A DNA stretch of 64,000 nt from Fluviicola sp. XM-24bin1 (GCA_003149635.1 QCWI01000002.1:211188-275187), one strand, 5' to 3'. Shown: positions 1 through 9,546, counted from the stretch's first letter. A program made the numbers and translations. The notes: generated by a model not told the origin, from the sequence alone.

Positions 1-2
1 TT

Positions 3-1445
3 CGCGCCGATTTGACGGCATTGTTCGAACAAAAGAACGCAGACGGATCGTATAAATACGCCAAAAAGGACGGCTCACCTTACAACATCTATAACGATGG
101 TTTGCGCATCTACACTACGATCAACGTAGAAATGCAGGAGTACGCGGAAGCTGCCATGAAAAAGCACTTGAAGGAAGATTTGCAACCCGCTTTCGAAAAG
201 AATAACGCTAAATTGAAAAACTTCCCGTTCGCGAATAATATCAAGGAAGATGTTGTTAAAAACCTCATGAAAATGGGGCGCGGACAAACCGAACGTTACC
301 GCAAACTCAAACAGAAAGGCGCTACAGAAAAACAAATTCTAGAAGAGTTTAGCTATCCGGTACCAATGCGTGTTTTCACTTGGGACGGCGAAGTTGATAC
401 TGTAATGAGTCCGGACGATTCGATCCGTTATTACAAAAGTATTCTTCGTTCTAGTTTGATGTCCATGGAACCATCCACTGGCTTTGTGAAGGCATGGGTC
501 GGAGGAATCGACTTCAACCACTTCGCATTCGATCAGGTAAAACAAGGAAAACGCCAGGTAGGTTCGACCATCAAGCCATTCGTTTACGCAACGGCTTTGC
601 AGATGGGAACTTCCATGCCTTGTACAAAATATGAAGAAGGGTCTTCTTTCTGTGTGGATGTTTACGGGCCGAATGGAAAAGTAACTAAGACATGGTGTCC
701 AGCGGGTAAAATTCCATCCAACGCAACGATGGAAATGGGATTGGCAGCATCGAACAACCCGATCACCGTAGGTGTAATGTCCAGTATGGGAGGATACGCC
801 GGGCCAAACAACATTGCCAAGTTGTGTAAAGACGCAGGATTGGAAATTGCGAAAGAGCAAATTGTACCTTCCATGTGTTTGGGAGTAATGGATCTTTCCG
901 TTCACGATATGGTCGCAGCACAAGCCATGTTCGTCAATCAAGGAATTTACGTGCAACCAACCACAGTTTTGCGCATTGAAGATCGAAATGGGAATGTGAT
1001 TTACAGCGCCAATCCGAAAAGTAAAGAAGTGCTGAGTTCGCACATTGCGCACCGAACATTAATGATGATGAAAGGGGTGGTTGATTTTGGAACAAGTACA
1101 TCGCTTCGTTGGCACCAAAAATGGGGTGGCATCAAGCACCCAATGGCTGGTAAAACGGGAACTACGCAAAGTAACTCAGACGGTTGGTTTATCGGATTGA
1201 CGCCTGACCTTGTAACGGGTGTTTGGACAGGTGGTGAAGAACGTGCCGAACGCTTCCGAAGTATGACTTGGGGACAGGGAGCCAGGATGGCCTTACCTAT
1301 CTATGGCTATTACATGCAGAAGGTGTACAAAAGCAAGAAATTGAAAATATCGACGGCAGATTTTGAAGAACCCATTGGGTACGATCCGACCGTATTTGAA
1401 TGTGAAAATAATGGCGGGGATGTTCCCGATTTTGGCCTCGATTGA
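3..1445 (+). CDS. Class A penicillin-binding protein (PBP1A-like), 5' truncated by window
   Basis: Bifunctional peptidoglycan glycosyltransferase/transpeptidase; only the transpeptidase half is in the window. The frame is open to the left edge, so the TTG at 12 is not a real start. Visible penicillin-binding motifs are the active-site SxxK in GSTIKPF (near nt 560), an SxN motif as SNN in AASNNPITVG (near nt 750), and the KTGT box in MAGKTGTTQSNSDGW (near nt 1150). The end, VTGVWTGGEE, is typical of PBP1A C-termini. The enzyme would sit in the inner membrane with its catalytic domains in the periplasm and cross-link murein. It lies 12 nt upstream of the CoA-transferase gene and probably shares its transcript up to the terminator near 2200. 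Family call is secure; the subgroup (mrcA or pbpC type) is not determined. Confidence 0.93.
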   Translation, partial: RADLTALFEQKNADGSYKYAKKDGSPYNIYNDGLRIYTTINVEMQEYAEAAMKKHLKEDLQPAFEKNNAKLKNFPFANNIKEDVVKNLMKMGRGQTERYRKLKQKGATEKQILEEFSYPVPMRVFTWDGEVDTVMSPDDSIRYYKSILRSSLMSMEPSTGFVKAWVGGIDFNHFAFDQVKQGKRQVGSTIKPFVYATALQMGTSMPCTKYEEGSSFCVDVYGPNGKVTKTWCPAGKIPSNATMEMGLAASNNPITVGVMSSMGGYAGPNNIAKLCKDAGLEIAKEQIVPSMCLGVMDLSVHDMVAAQAMFVNQGIYVQPTTVLRIEDRNGNVIYSANPKSKEVLSSHIAHRTLMMMKGVVDFGTSTSLRWHQKWGGIKHPMAGKTGTTQSNSDGWFIGLTPDLVTGVWTGGEERAERFRSMTWGQGARMALPIYGYYMQKVYKSKKLKISTADFEEPIGYDPTVFECENNGGDVPDFGLD

Positions 1446-1457
1446 TTTTAAAAGAAC

Positions 1458-2156
1458 ATGAATAAAGTGGTAAAAAACGCCGAAGAAGCGTTACAAGGTA
1501 TCGAAAGCGATATGACCCTAATGTTGGGTGGATTTGGACTGTGTGGTATTCCTGAAAATTCCATTCAGGAAATGGTTCGACTTGGAATTAACAACCTCAC
1601 ATGCATCTCCAATAATGCCGGAGTGGATGACTTTGGATTGGGATTGCTTTTGCAAGGAAAACAGATCAAAAAAATGATCTCATCATACGTGGGTGAAAAC
1701 GATGAATTCGAGCGCCAAATGCTTTCAGGTGAGTTAGAAGTAGATTTGATTCCTCAAGGATCTCTCGCGGAAAGATGTCGTGCCGGAGGAGCGGGAATCC
1801 CTGCATTCTTCACACCTGCTGGGTATGGAACGGAAGTTGCCGAAGGAAAAGAAGTTCGCGAATTCAACGGAAAACCGCACATTTTGGAATCTGCTTTAAC
1901 CGCTGATTTCGCTATCGTGAAAGCGTGGAAAGGAGATACGGAAGGAAACCTTATTTACAAAGCGACAGCACGTAACTTCAATCCGATGATGGCAATGGCG
2001 GGTAAAATCACCGTTGCTGAAGTGGAAGAATTAGTGCCTGCCGGGGAGTTGGATCCTAACCAAATTCACACACCAGGGATTTTCGTTCAACGGATCTTCC
2101 AAGGTGAACGCTTTGAAAAACGCATTGAGCAACGCACGGTACGACCGAAAGGATAA
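1458..2156 (+). CDS. scoA: 3-oxoacid CoA-transferase subunit A
   Basis: Alpha subunit of the succinyl-CoA:3-ketoacid (acetoacetate) CoA-transferase type, 232 aa, the normal length. The N-terminal CoA-binding motif [13 protein letters not shown] is present, followed by [17 protein letters not shown] and the typical [16 protein letters not shown] segment. The enzyme moves CoA between succinyl-CoA and acetoacetate in ketone-body and branched-chain or aromatic amino-acid breakdown. The subunit works as a heteromer with subunit B, which normally follows directly; here the only subunit B lies at 12502, about 10.3 kb downstream on the same strand. The start ATG is 12 nt after the PBP stop. A hairpin terminator follows at 2179-2209. 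The substrate could instead be another 3-oxoacid such as 3-oxoadipate. Confidence 0.92.
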   Translation: MNKVVKNAEEALQGIESDMTLMLGGFGLCGIPENSIQEMVRLGINNLTCISNNAGVDDFGLGLLLQGKQIKKMISSYVGENDEFERQMLSGELEVDLIPQGSLAERCRAGGAGIPAFFTPAGYGTEVAEGKEVREFNGKPHILESALTADFAIVKAWKGDTEGNLIYKATARNFNPMMAMAGKITVAEVEELVPAGELDPNQIHTPGIFVQRIFQGERFEKRIEQRTVRPKG

Positions 2157-2178
2157 AGCCGCAACTAGAATATTTTAG

Positions 2179-2209
2179 AAAAGCACGGGCGATAGTCTGT
2201 GCTTTTTTT
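2179..2209 (+). terminator. Rho-independent terminator after scoA
   Basis: Perfect 8-bp inverted repeat AAAAGCAC (2179-2186) / GTGCTTTT (2199-2206) with a 12-nt loop, running into a T tract. It sits 22 nt after the scoA stop and closes the PBP-scoA unit. Confidence 0.75.
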
Positions 2210-2220
2210 GTCTAAACTGG

Positions 2221-2308
2221 ACATTGAGCATAGTCGACCGCGAAGCAGAGACGAAGTCAAATGTCAGATCTCTGTGCACTAATGTCACATTTCGGCTACG
2301 CTCAATGT
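2221..2308. repeat. Intergenic inverted repeat with dispersed CATTGAGC-GTAG core
   Basis: The arms ACATTGAGCATAGTC (2221-2235) and GGCTACGCTCAATGT (2294-2308) are inverted copies of each other with two mismatches, about 58 nt apart. The same core, CATTGAGCGTAGCC, recurs at 58138-58151. No ORF is in it. It resembles the short dispersed intergenic repeats common in Bacteroidota. Confidence 0.6.
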
Positions 2309-2346
2309 GCTTCTAACCGCCCGAATTGTTGTAATTTGGAGGAGCA

Positions 2347-4584
2347 ATGAAAACACTTTTCATATCACTTCTTCTACTCTTTTGTATCAGCCCGACTTCT
2401 TGGGGTCAGCAAAACGCCTGCGTTTCTGGGCAGACTTTCAAAATTGTGGTATTGGGATCCTCCACTTCTGCCGGTGCGGGAGCGTCCCACCCAGACAGTG
2501 CTTGGGTCAATCGATATGAGAATTACCTTCAAGGAATCAACCCTGCGAATGAAGTGGTAAATCTGGGTGTTGGGGGGTATAACACCTATCGTATCATGCC
2601 TACAGGATTTGTTCCTCCACTGGGGCGCCCTGATCCAGATCCGACCAAAAATATTACGGCGGCATTGGCCGAAAATCCGGATGCCATCATTATCAATATG
2701 CCGTCCAATGACGTTGCTGCTGGTTTCAGCTATGCAGAACAAATGTTCAACCTGGATACCATCATTTCCATCGCCGAACTAAACAATACACCCATTTGGG
2801 TCTGCACTACGCAACCTCGAAATTTTGGGAATCAAGCACAATTGGATTTGCAGTGGGAAATCAAAGATTCCATCTATGCCTACTTCAATCCCTATACGAT
2901 CGATTTCTGGACGACCATTGCCACTCCGGGCTATACCATCGATTCCACGTATGATTCCGGTGACGGAGTTCACTTGAACGATTTGGGACACGGAATTCTC
3001 GCCAATCGGGTAATTCAAACCTCCATTTTGGATAGTATCGTCTCGCCTCCTGACACCATGGATTATGGAATCATCGCCATGAATGTTAATCCGAGTGTTT
3101 GTGGTGATTCCCTTACCGAAGTTCAGCTCATTGTTGCGAACCTTGGTCTAGACAATCCGACACCAACGAACGTTGATTTGCAATCCGTAAACACGATTTT
3201 CTGGACATCAGAATCGGATAATAATCTATACTCCTCAGGATTGACTTCTTGTATCGCAGATACCTTGTTATTTACGATCAACACGCATGAGGTTGGTAAT
3301 TATCAATTGACCGCAACGATTTCCAATGCACTAGATTCCATTGCTTCCAACGATGTCGTGCAGGTTCAATTCAGTACTTCAGGCCATCCTGATCCGTACA
3401 TCTTAAATGATACACTTTGTGATCCCGGAATGGCGCAGTTATATACTTTGACGAACATTGATGATCACGTTTTTTGGTACGATGATACCACTGCGGCTCC
3501 TATACTAGAGGATGAATTGTTGACGCTCCCATTTATTGATACTACGTCCGTCTTTTATGCGCAAGTTGTTCGAGGAAATTTGTTCTATTCGAGTGATTTG
3601 CAAACAACGCTCAATTCCAACATCAACTTTAATGGAACGATGTTCGATTTGATCGCAACGGACAGCATTGTGATCGATAGCTTTGACGTGAAAATATTCT
3701 CACCGGGCATGCAAGGCGTTGAGGTATTCTATAAATCGGGGTCGCATCTCGGTTTCGAGACAAATTCAGCTGCATGGACTTATTTGGATGATGCCTTTGT
3801 AGATGTTGTCAATCAAAACGAATGGACTACCGTTCCCATTGGAGGTTTGTCCATTGCACAAGGTGATACCGTCGGAATTCATATCCGCATGCAAAACACC
3901 GGATCAAGTCTTTCGTATGCCAGCGTTCCGTCTCCTATCACCCGATCTACACCAGAATTGACCATGGTTACTGGAAGTGGAATCAGTACCAATTTTGGGA
4001 ACAATTATTATCCTAGGGATTGGAGCGGTGGTGTTTATTATCATCACGGATACCGCGCATTAGGCGACTGTGCTACAGAAAAATTAGAGGCAATTGCAGT
4101 CGTTAGCGAGAGCGAATTGTTGGCTGGAAATGACACGATTATTGATATCGCAGACACTTTAATTGCGCAAGCTTCAACTGGATTCAATACGTACAATTGG
4201 TCTACTGGAAGTGATTCATCCAGTACGTTCATTCCCGCCGTTGATCTCGGAATGGGGGTGCATTACATCGATGTTTATGGAACGGATTCTTTGGGCTGTC
4301 AGCGCTTCGATGAATTCGTTGTCGCCGTTGCCGATCTTGTTGGATTGGATGAGCAGTACATGGCCATTTCCATTGCGCCAAATCCAACGAAAGGTGAAGT
4401 GGTGATTCACGCGCCAGCCACATCTACGATATATTTCACGGATTTGAATGGAAACCGATTGGATGTGCCTCAAAAAGGTTGGTTGACCCAGTATTCGCTT
4501 AAACATATGGCTTCGGGGGTCTATCTCGTTCACATCCTTCTTGGAAACGACCATTTCATTGAAAAAATTGTCAAGACGGAATGA
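2347..4584 (+). CDS. Secreted SGNH/GDSL-type hydrolase with T9SS sorting domain
   Basis: 745 aa. Residues 1-21 form a signal peptide ending SWGQ. The SGNH esterase/lipase fold follows: block I is GSSTSAGAG (about residue 37, nucleophile Ser), block II-like GVGGYNT, and block V DGVHLNDLGH (about residue 205, Asp and His of the triad). The middle part holds beta-sandwich regions of CARDB-like and jelly-roll-like appearance that probably bind a surface or glycan. The last ~80 residues (PNPTKGEVVIHAP to HFIEKIVKTE) are a type A T9SS domain, so the protein should be exported across the outer membrane and anchored or released. It overlaps the next gene by 4 nt (ATGA). The natural substrate cannot be told; an acetyl-ester of a polysaccharide is a guess. 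Confidence 0.85.
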   Translation: MKTLFISLLLLFCISPTSWGQQNACVSGQTFKIVVLGSSTSAGAGASHPDSAWVNRYENYLQGINPANEVVNLGVGGYNTYRIMPTGFVPPLGRPDPDPTKNITAALAENPDAIIINMPSNDVAAGFSYAEQMFNLDTIISIAELNNTPIWVCTTQPRNFGNQAQLDLQWEIKDSIYAYFNPYTIDFWTTIATPGYTIDSTYDSGDGVHLNDLGHGILANRVIQTSILDSIVSPPDTMDYGIIAMNVNPSVCGDSLTEVQLIVANLGLDNPTPTNVDLQSVNTIFWTSESDNNLYSSGLTSCIADTLLFTINTHEVGNYQLTATISNALDSIASNDVVQVQFSTSGHPDPYILNDTLCDPGMAQLYTLTNIDDHVFWYDDTTAAPILEDELLTLPFIDTTSVFYAQVVRGNLFYSSDLQTTLNSNINFNGTMFDLIATDSIVIDSFDVKIFSPGMQGVEVFYKSGSHLGFETNSAAWTYLDDAFVDVVNQNEWTTVPIGGLSIAQGDTVGIHIRMQNTGSSLSYASVPSPITRSTPELTMVTGSGISTNFGNNYYPRDWSGGVYYHHGYRALGDCATEKLEAIAVVSESELLAGNDTIIDIADTLIAQASTGFNTYNWSTGSDSSSTFIPAVDLGMGVHYIDVYGTDSLGCQRFDEFVVAVADLVGLDEQYMAISIAPNPTKGEVVIHAPATSTIYFTDLNGNRLDVPQKGWLTQYSLKHMASGVYLVHILLGNDHFIEKIVKTE

Positions 4585-5984
4585 CCCGATTCATCATACC
4601 GATTCTGGCATTTGCATGCGCCTTTTCCAGTTGTTCGGAAGATGAATCCAAAGCAACAAGTTTGCCTCAAATTCACCTCACCTGTGATGAAGAAGAATTG
4701 AATCCAGGAGATTATCAAGTGGGAGATTTGACTTGGCATGATACCCTCGGCAAAAAAGTTTGGGATGAGAAAATCCGCTTGCGATCGCGCGGAAATCGTA
4801 GTGCGACATTCGAAAAACATTCGTTCGCATTGAAATTGAGCGAGGCATATGAGATGCTCGAATTGCCGGAAAATAAGAAGTTCAAATTGAACGCCGAGTA
4901 CATCGATAAAACCTTCATGCGAAACAAGCTCAGCTACGATCTTTTCCGATCCTTTTCTCCCGGGAATTACGCTCCACATGTGGAGTATTGCGTCGTGTAC
5001 ATGAACAAAAAATATCAGGGGATTTATGCGATGACGGAAAGTGTAGACGCTTCAACGCTGCAATTGACCAAAGGTGATAAAGGAGCAGTATTGTTCAAAG
5101 AACCGCCAGTTTCCTATCCTCCCGATGAGCACGCAGATCGGTTCGCGAAATTCAAAAAATACGTGCAACGCAGCGTTCGCTACAAAGACTATTCGATAAA
5201 GGCCCGATACAAACTGGAAGATGAATGCTATTTCAATCAGCGCTATCCGGATCTCAAAAAGGAAAACTGTTCGGATGAAATCTACCGGGTCACCGAATTT
5301 ATTTTCAATACTACCGATGCAGAATTTAGCAATCCAAAACGCTTCAAGAAGTACTTTGACCTTAACAACCTCATTGATTGGCACCTTCTCATTTTGGTCA
5401 CCGCCAACGGAGATGGTACCTACAAAAACTTCTACATGAGTCGGAAGGAATCGGGCGAACCGTATATTTTTACACCGTGGGATTACGATCATTCTTTCGG
5501 GCGCGATGGTGATGGTGAGCCTTCCAAATTGTCTATCATTCCAGTGAAGGACAACATGGCGCTCCTCCATCGATTGATGGAAACCAATGCTTTCAATTAT
5601 CGCCAAAAACTGTACGAAAAGTACCGATCGCTGCAAAAAAGCGGATTGCTCACCGATAAAAATATTCACCGAATGATCGATGCGAATGTGGCGGTGTTGA
5701 AATCGGAAATAAAGGATAATGAAAAGCGCTGGCCACCGGGAGCTATGAAATATTTCAAGAATGCTACGTTTGATACAGAAGTACAGCGCATGAAGAACTG
5801 GATCACCAATCATCTGCCCAATTTGGAGGAATATTTACGCGAACAAAGCGAACTGCCGACTCCCGAAAAGAAAGCAGAACAACTGGTGCTTCCACCCGAT
5901 TTTCCAAATCTCATTCTCACTAGTACTGTACAAATGTTGGAGGAAATGGAAGACTTGACCGATTCAATAAAAACGCCAAACTAA
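4581..5984 (+). CDS. CotH kinase family lipoprotein
   Basis: 467 aa. A signal peptide ends in the lipobox FSSC (Cys18), so this is a lipoprotein. CotH-family features: RLRSRGNRSATFEKHSFALK near the N-terminus, NKLSYDLF, YCVVYMNKKYQGIYAMTE, DLNNLIDWHLLI, then TPWDYDHSFGRDGDG (about residue 300), matching the metal-binding DxD-type motif of CotH kinases, which are atypical protein kinases that phosphorylate secreted proteins in spore formers. In Bacteroidota such proteins are common on the cell surface and their substrates are unknown. Its ATG overlaps the stop of the SGNH hydrolase gene, so the two are translationally coupled; the hydrolase is an obvious candidate partner, by inference only. 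Confidence 0.85.
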   Translation: MTRFIIPILAFACAFSSCSEDESKATSLPQIHLTCDEEELNPGDYQVGDLTWHDTLGKKVWDEKIRLRSRGNRSATFEKHSFALKLSEAYEMLELPENKKFKLNAEYIDKTFMRNKLSYDLFRSFSPGNYAPHVEYCVVYMNKKYQGIYAMTESVDASTLQLTKGDKGAVLFKEPPVSYPPDEHADRFAKFKKYVQRSVRYKDYSIKARYKLEDECYFNQRYPDLKKENCSDEIYRVTEFIFNTTDAEFSNPKRFKKYFDLNNLIDWHLLILVTANGDGTYKNFYMSRKESGEPYIFTPWDYDHSFGRDGDGEPSKLSIIPVKDNMALLHRLMETNAFNYRQKLYEKYRSLQKSGLLTDKNIHRMIDANVAVLKSEIKDNEKRWPPGAMKYFKNATFDTEVQRMKNWITNHLPNLEEYLREQSELPTPEKKAEQLVLPPDFPNLILTSTVQMLEEMEDLTDSIKTPN

Positions 5985-5999
5985 GTCATCAAAACCCGA

Positions 6000-6973
6000 T
6001 TGTACCATAGCACCTTCTGGGTGTTTTCTGCACTCTATATTTTCGATTATCTCGTCGATGAATTTCCCATGCAGGAAGCAATTGGATATACGCTGTTTGA
6101 GACATTTATATTGATTGTCGGATTCTACGTCAATCTTTCGGTATTCATCCCCAAACTCTGGATGCGAGGCAAACCAGCGTTGTATTTCTTGAGCTTGATC
6201 GCTCTTGCAGCTGCGTCTTTCGGACTCTACTTCATCACCGGATTCGATAAACTGCTTCTGTCCGATTTAGTTCCCAGAGCAGCGGTTTCCTTTGTCCTGA
6301 ATTATGCCTTCTTCCTTTTCATCTCTTTCATGATATGGTATTTCGAAAAGTACTCTGAAGAACGCGTCAAAGCCTTGCAATTGGAGAAAGAAAAATTGCG
6401 ATTGGAGATCACCGTTTTAAAGTCTCAGATCAGTCCTCACTTCCTTTTCAATACTTTGAACAACATCTATTCGTTGGCAGTTCAAAAAGATGATAACACG
6501 CCTAAAATGCTGGCAGCTACCTCGGATATTCTGAGATATTATGTCAACAATGGCAATCAATCCTTTGTTACGTTGGAAGAGGAATTGAACATTTTACGCC
6601 AGTTCGTTGAAATTCAGAATAAGAGAAATTGAAAGGATCCATTTCGATGGATTTGCCAGAATCAGATCAGCTTAAAAGCAACCGTATTCCGCCTTTGGTG
6701 CTTTTGACTTTGTTGGAAAATGCGTTCAAGCATGGTGATATCGGTACAAATGAGAATGGATACGTTTCGTTAAAGATGGTCTCCTATGATAGCGAAATGT
6801 CCATAGCAATAGAAAACTCTTTCGGACATCGAAAGGAGGTTCCAGGCATCGGATTGGAAAACGTAAAAACGCAATTGGACATCCTTTTGGGCCATACATT
6901 TACGTGGTCGGTAAACGACAATCACCCGAAGTATGCCATAACTTTACAATGGAAATCGAATGAAAGTGAATGA
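6000..6973 (+). pseudogene. LytS/YehU-family sensor histidine kinase, split by a frameshift
   Basis: The 5' part (6000-6632, TTG start, 210 aa) has about four membrane segments and the His_kinase box around ISPHFLFNTLNNIYSLA (phospho-His about residue 146). The 3' part (TTG at 6629 to 6973) continues with KSNRIPPLVLLTLLENAFKHG, the ATP-binding N box, and the GIGLENVK glycine box. In the family these are one ~320-aa protein. The first frame stops in FVEIQNKRN at 6632, and the second frame picks up the next residues (LKGSISMDLPES) with nothing missing, so one lost base near AAGAGAAATTG explains the split. It could also be a two-piece kinase with coupled translation (4-nt overlap), but neither half would work alone. 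The LytTR regulator follows with a 14-nt overlap. Confidence 0.8.
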
Positions 6974-7679
6974 TTTCTCTTGCATATTGGTCGATGACGA
7001 GACGCTAGCCCAAGATTTGCTTGCGGCACACCTCGAACAGTTTCCTGAACTTTCTGTTGTGGCGCGGTTCAATAATCCGATGGAAGCACTGAAATATGTG
7101 GAATCCAATCCGGTAGATGTTGTTTTCCTGGATATCGAAATGCCGGGGCTAAACGGCATGGATTTCATCCGACAATTGAAGACTGATCCAAAGATCATTT
7201 TGACCACCGCATACGCTGAATTTGGACTAGAAGGCTTCGATTTACAAGTCGTTGATTACCTATTAAAGCCCAATACTTTTGAGCGCTTCAAAATCGCCGT
7301 TCAAAAGGTGTTGCATCTCCTGCGATTGGAGCAAGAATCCGACTCTCAAGAAACGACAACTGAAGTCAAACATTTGGTCATTAAATCCAGTCATGAGTTG
7401 ATTCGAATCGCTATTAGCGATATCCTTTACGTGGAAGGCATGCACAAATACGTCAAAATAGTTACGGCGCACGACAAGCACACCACTTTATACGGATTGA
7501 GCGCACTGGAATCAGAACTTCCATCGCAAGATTTTTCCAGATGTCACCGCTCGTTTCTGGTGAATATCAATCAGGTGGAAAAAGTGTCCGGGAATGAGGT
7601 GATTGTTGGACAACAATCGGTTCCAATCAGCAAAGGAAACAAATCGGGATTGCTTGAAAAGATGGGCAAACAGATTTGA
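6960..7679 (+). CDS. LytTR-family response regulator
   Basis: 239 aa. N-terminal receiver domain: acidic pocket VDDE (residues 11-14), phospho-acceptor Asp58 in VVFLDIEMPG, the conserved Thr in ILTTAYAE and Lys in YLLKPN. C-terminal LytTR DNA-binding domain, about residues 140-235: LVIKSSHELIRIAISDILYV, then HRSFLVNINQV. This is the standard partner of LytS-type kinases; the start overlaps the end of the kinase gene. It probably controls a neighbouring gene, but I could not identify a LytTR box. If the kinase is really broken, the regulator may be unphosphorylated or driven by another kinase. Confidence 0.93.
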   Translation: MKVNDFSCILVDDETLAQDLLAAHLEQFPELSVVARFNNPMEALKYVESNPVDVVFLDIEMPGLNGMDFIRQLKTDPKIILTTAYAEFGLEGFDLQVVDYLLKPNTFERFKIAVQKVLHLLRLEQESDSQETTTEVKHLVIKSSHELIRIAISDILYVEGMHKYVKIVTAHDKHTTLYGLSALESELPSQDFSRCHRSFLVNINQVEKVSGNEVIVGQQSVPISKGNKSGLLEKMGKQI

Positions 7680-7778
7680 AATTGACTTTCTGTACCCAAA
7701 ACAGGTCGATTGGGAGAAAATAATTGTAGCGAAAGGGCAGATGGCTCAAATTTGATGAAACGGACAAAACGAAATGTC

Positions 7779-9161
7779 ATGAAAATCGTCAAAAACACTT
7801 TACTTCTAGCCCTAATTAGTCTTGTCTCATTTGGGGCCGATGCACAACCTACTTATTTTATGCCAGGAGAGGATCTCCCGCACGAAGGAACTTGGTTGCA
7901 ATGGCCACACAACAATCTGTATGGCCCGTTTTATCAAGGTGATGTACAATCGACATTTGTGGGAATGGCGAACGCATTGCAATCTGGAGAAAACGTGCAC
8001 ATCATTGCCTACGATGCTAATCATCAGAATCAGATAATCCAAGCGCTCAACAATGCCTCTGTTCCGATGACGAACATTGATTTTTATATCTACCCGACCA
8101 ATGACGTGTGGGTGCGCGATAACGGCCCGATCTTCGTCTTCGATTCCAATGATGAAATGCATATTCTGGATTGGGGATTCAACGGATGGGGAAATGATTC
8201 TCCATACAACCTTTGCGATCCGATTCCCGGGATGATTAGCAGCGATCTTCAAATTCCATCCGTGGATTTATCAGCGATGATTTTGGAAGGCGGCGCTATC
8301 GAACATGACGGTCAAGGAACCATGATGGCAACAAGCAGTTCTGTAACACATAGCAGTCGGAATCCGAATCTGACAGAACAAGAAATCGAAACGTACTTAA
8401 CGAATTACATGGGCTTCACCAACTTCATTTGGTTGGATGGCGTATATGGAACCGAGATTACCGACATGCACATTGACGGATTTGTGAAGTTCGCGAATGA
8501 TTCCACTATTGTTACAATGAACACTGCAGATTTAACTTATTGGCAAGTAAGTCTAGCGGATCAATCCACATTGATCAATGCAACCAACGTAAACAACGAG
8601 CCCTTCAATTTCGTAGCGGTTCCGCTTACGCAGAACGATGTTGTGACCACATATGGAAACAACTTGGGTTATAAAGGATCGTACTGCAATTACTACATCG
8701 GAAATGATGTTGTTGTAGTTCCAACGTATAACGATCCGAACGATAATGTTGCACTTGGCATTATACAAAGTGTGCATCCGAATAGAACCGTTGTTGGTGT
8801 GGATGTCCGAAATATTTACGAATATGGAGGGATGATTCATTGTCTTACACAACAACAGCCCGAAGCTTCCGAATTCGTTGGAATGAATGAAGTCGCTCCG
8901 GCGAATGTGTTGAACGCAAGTTTGCACCCGAATCCCGTTTCCGATGTAGCGACTGTGCAACTATCTGAAGAATTAACAGGAAAAGTTACGGTTCGCATCT
9001 TCCAAATGAATGGACAAGAAGTGACGCAACATCAATTCAATACGGTATCGACCAATACGCTATCCTTTCCAGTGAGCAATTTGGCTGATGGAATGTACCT
9101 CTATCAGGTAGAAATCAATGGAGACCTATCCGCCCTACAGCGAATGATCGTTCAGCAATAG
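7779..9161 (+). CDS. Secreted agmatine/peptidylarginine deiminase family protein with T9SS domain
   Basis: About 460 aa from the ATG at 7779, chosen because MKIVKNTLLLALISLVSFG is a clean signal peptide; ATG 7755 (MKRTKRNVM) is possible. Family motifs: EGTWLQWPHNN, NDVWVRDNGPIF (about 107-118), ILEGGAIEHDG, the catalytic His/Asp pair HIDGFVKF (about 230), and the nucleophile Cys in YGGMIHCLTQQQP (about 353). These belong to the guanidino-group-modifying amidinotransferase/deiminase superfamily. The last ~80 residues (LHPNPVSDVATVQL to SALQRMIVQQ) are a T9SS type A domain. Deiminase plus T9SS anchor is the layout of the Porphyromonas gingivalis peptidylarginine deiminase (PPAD), but free agmatine or arginine is equally possible as substrate. 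Confidence 0.85.
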   Translation: MKIVKNTLLLALISLVSFGADAQPTYFMPGEDLPHEGTWLQWPHNNLYGPFYQGDVQSTFVGMANALQSGENVHIIAYDANHQNQIIQALNNASVPMTNIDFYIYPTNDVWVRDNGPIFVFDSNDEMHILDWGFNGWGNDSPYNLCDPIPGMISSDLQIPSVDLSAMILEGGAIEHDGQGTMMATSSSVTHSSRNPNLTEQEIETYLTNYMGFTNFIWLDGVYGTEITDMHIDGFVKFANDSTIVTMNTADLTYWQVSLADQSTLINATNVNNEPFNFVAVPLTQNDVVTTYGNNLGYKGSYCNYYIGNDVVVVPTYNDPNDNVALGIIQSVHPNRTVVGVDVRNIYEYGGMIHCLTQQQPEASEFVGMNEVAPANVLNASLHPNPVSDVATVQLSEELTGKVTVRIFQMNGQEVTQHQFNTVSTNTLSFPVSNLADGMYLYQVEINGDLSALQRMIVQQ

Positions 9162-9162
9162 A

Positions 9163-9546
9163 TCAGTCCTTTCCTGTAGCGTCGAACTTGTGCACACGAC
9201 TCGGTGAAATCACATAATCAATATTCCCTGCGATCTGAGAAAACATTGCTTTCAGATCGTCTAGCGTTACTTCATTCAAGTGATACACACGCATAATCGT
9301 ACCGTCTTCAGTATATAGGAACTGTACGTCGAATACAAGGTCTTTTGTGAACAACATCTCACGACTTGCTTCTTCCATGCCCTGTGTCATATCCTGTTTC
9401 GAGAACACGAAATCGGTAGTCGAAGCACCTTCGCTGAATCCTTTATAAACGCGGAATGCGCAGTGCTCGTACCGTTCGTCATTCACTTGAGTATAACCCA
9501 ATACAACAAACAACAAACAGATAGTGGTGATAATAGTTTTTTTCAT
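9163..9546 (-). CDS. Small secreted protein, unknown function
   Basis: 127 aa with a signal peptide (MKKTIITTICLLFVVLGYTQ). The mature part holds HCAFRVYKGF and a C-terminal half with IMRVYHLNEVTLDDLKAMFS. No family recognised. Its ATG overlaps the stop codon of the large upstream repeat protein by one base (TAATG), so it is co-translated with it. It ends 2 nt from the converging deiminase gene, leaving no room for a separate terminator. It may assist or accompany the large secreted protein; this rests on position only. Confidence 0.7.
   Translation of the reverse strand: MKKTIITTICLLFVVLGYTQVNDERYEHCAFRVYKGFSEGASTTDFVFSKQDMTQGMEEASREMLFTKDLVFDVQFLYTEDGTIMRVYHLNEVTLDDLKAMFSQIAGNIDYVISPSRVHKFDATGKD

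Noticed and set aside
1-14. TTG at 12 as start of the penicillin-binding protein
   Set aside because: The frame is open to the window edge, and the protein lacks its entire transglycosylase half.
5052-5813. 253-codon open frame antisense to the CotH gene
   Set aside because: It covers the conserved CotH motifs on the other strand and has no own start signal or motif.
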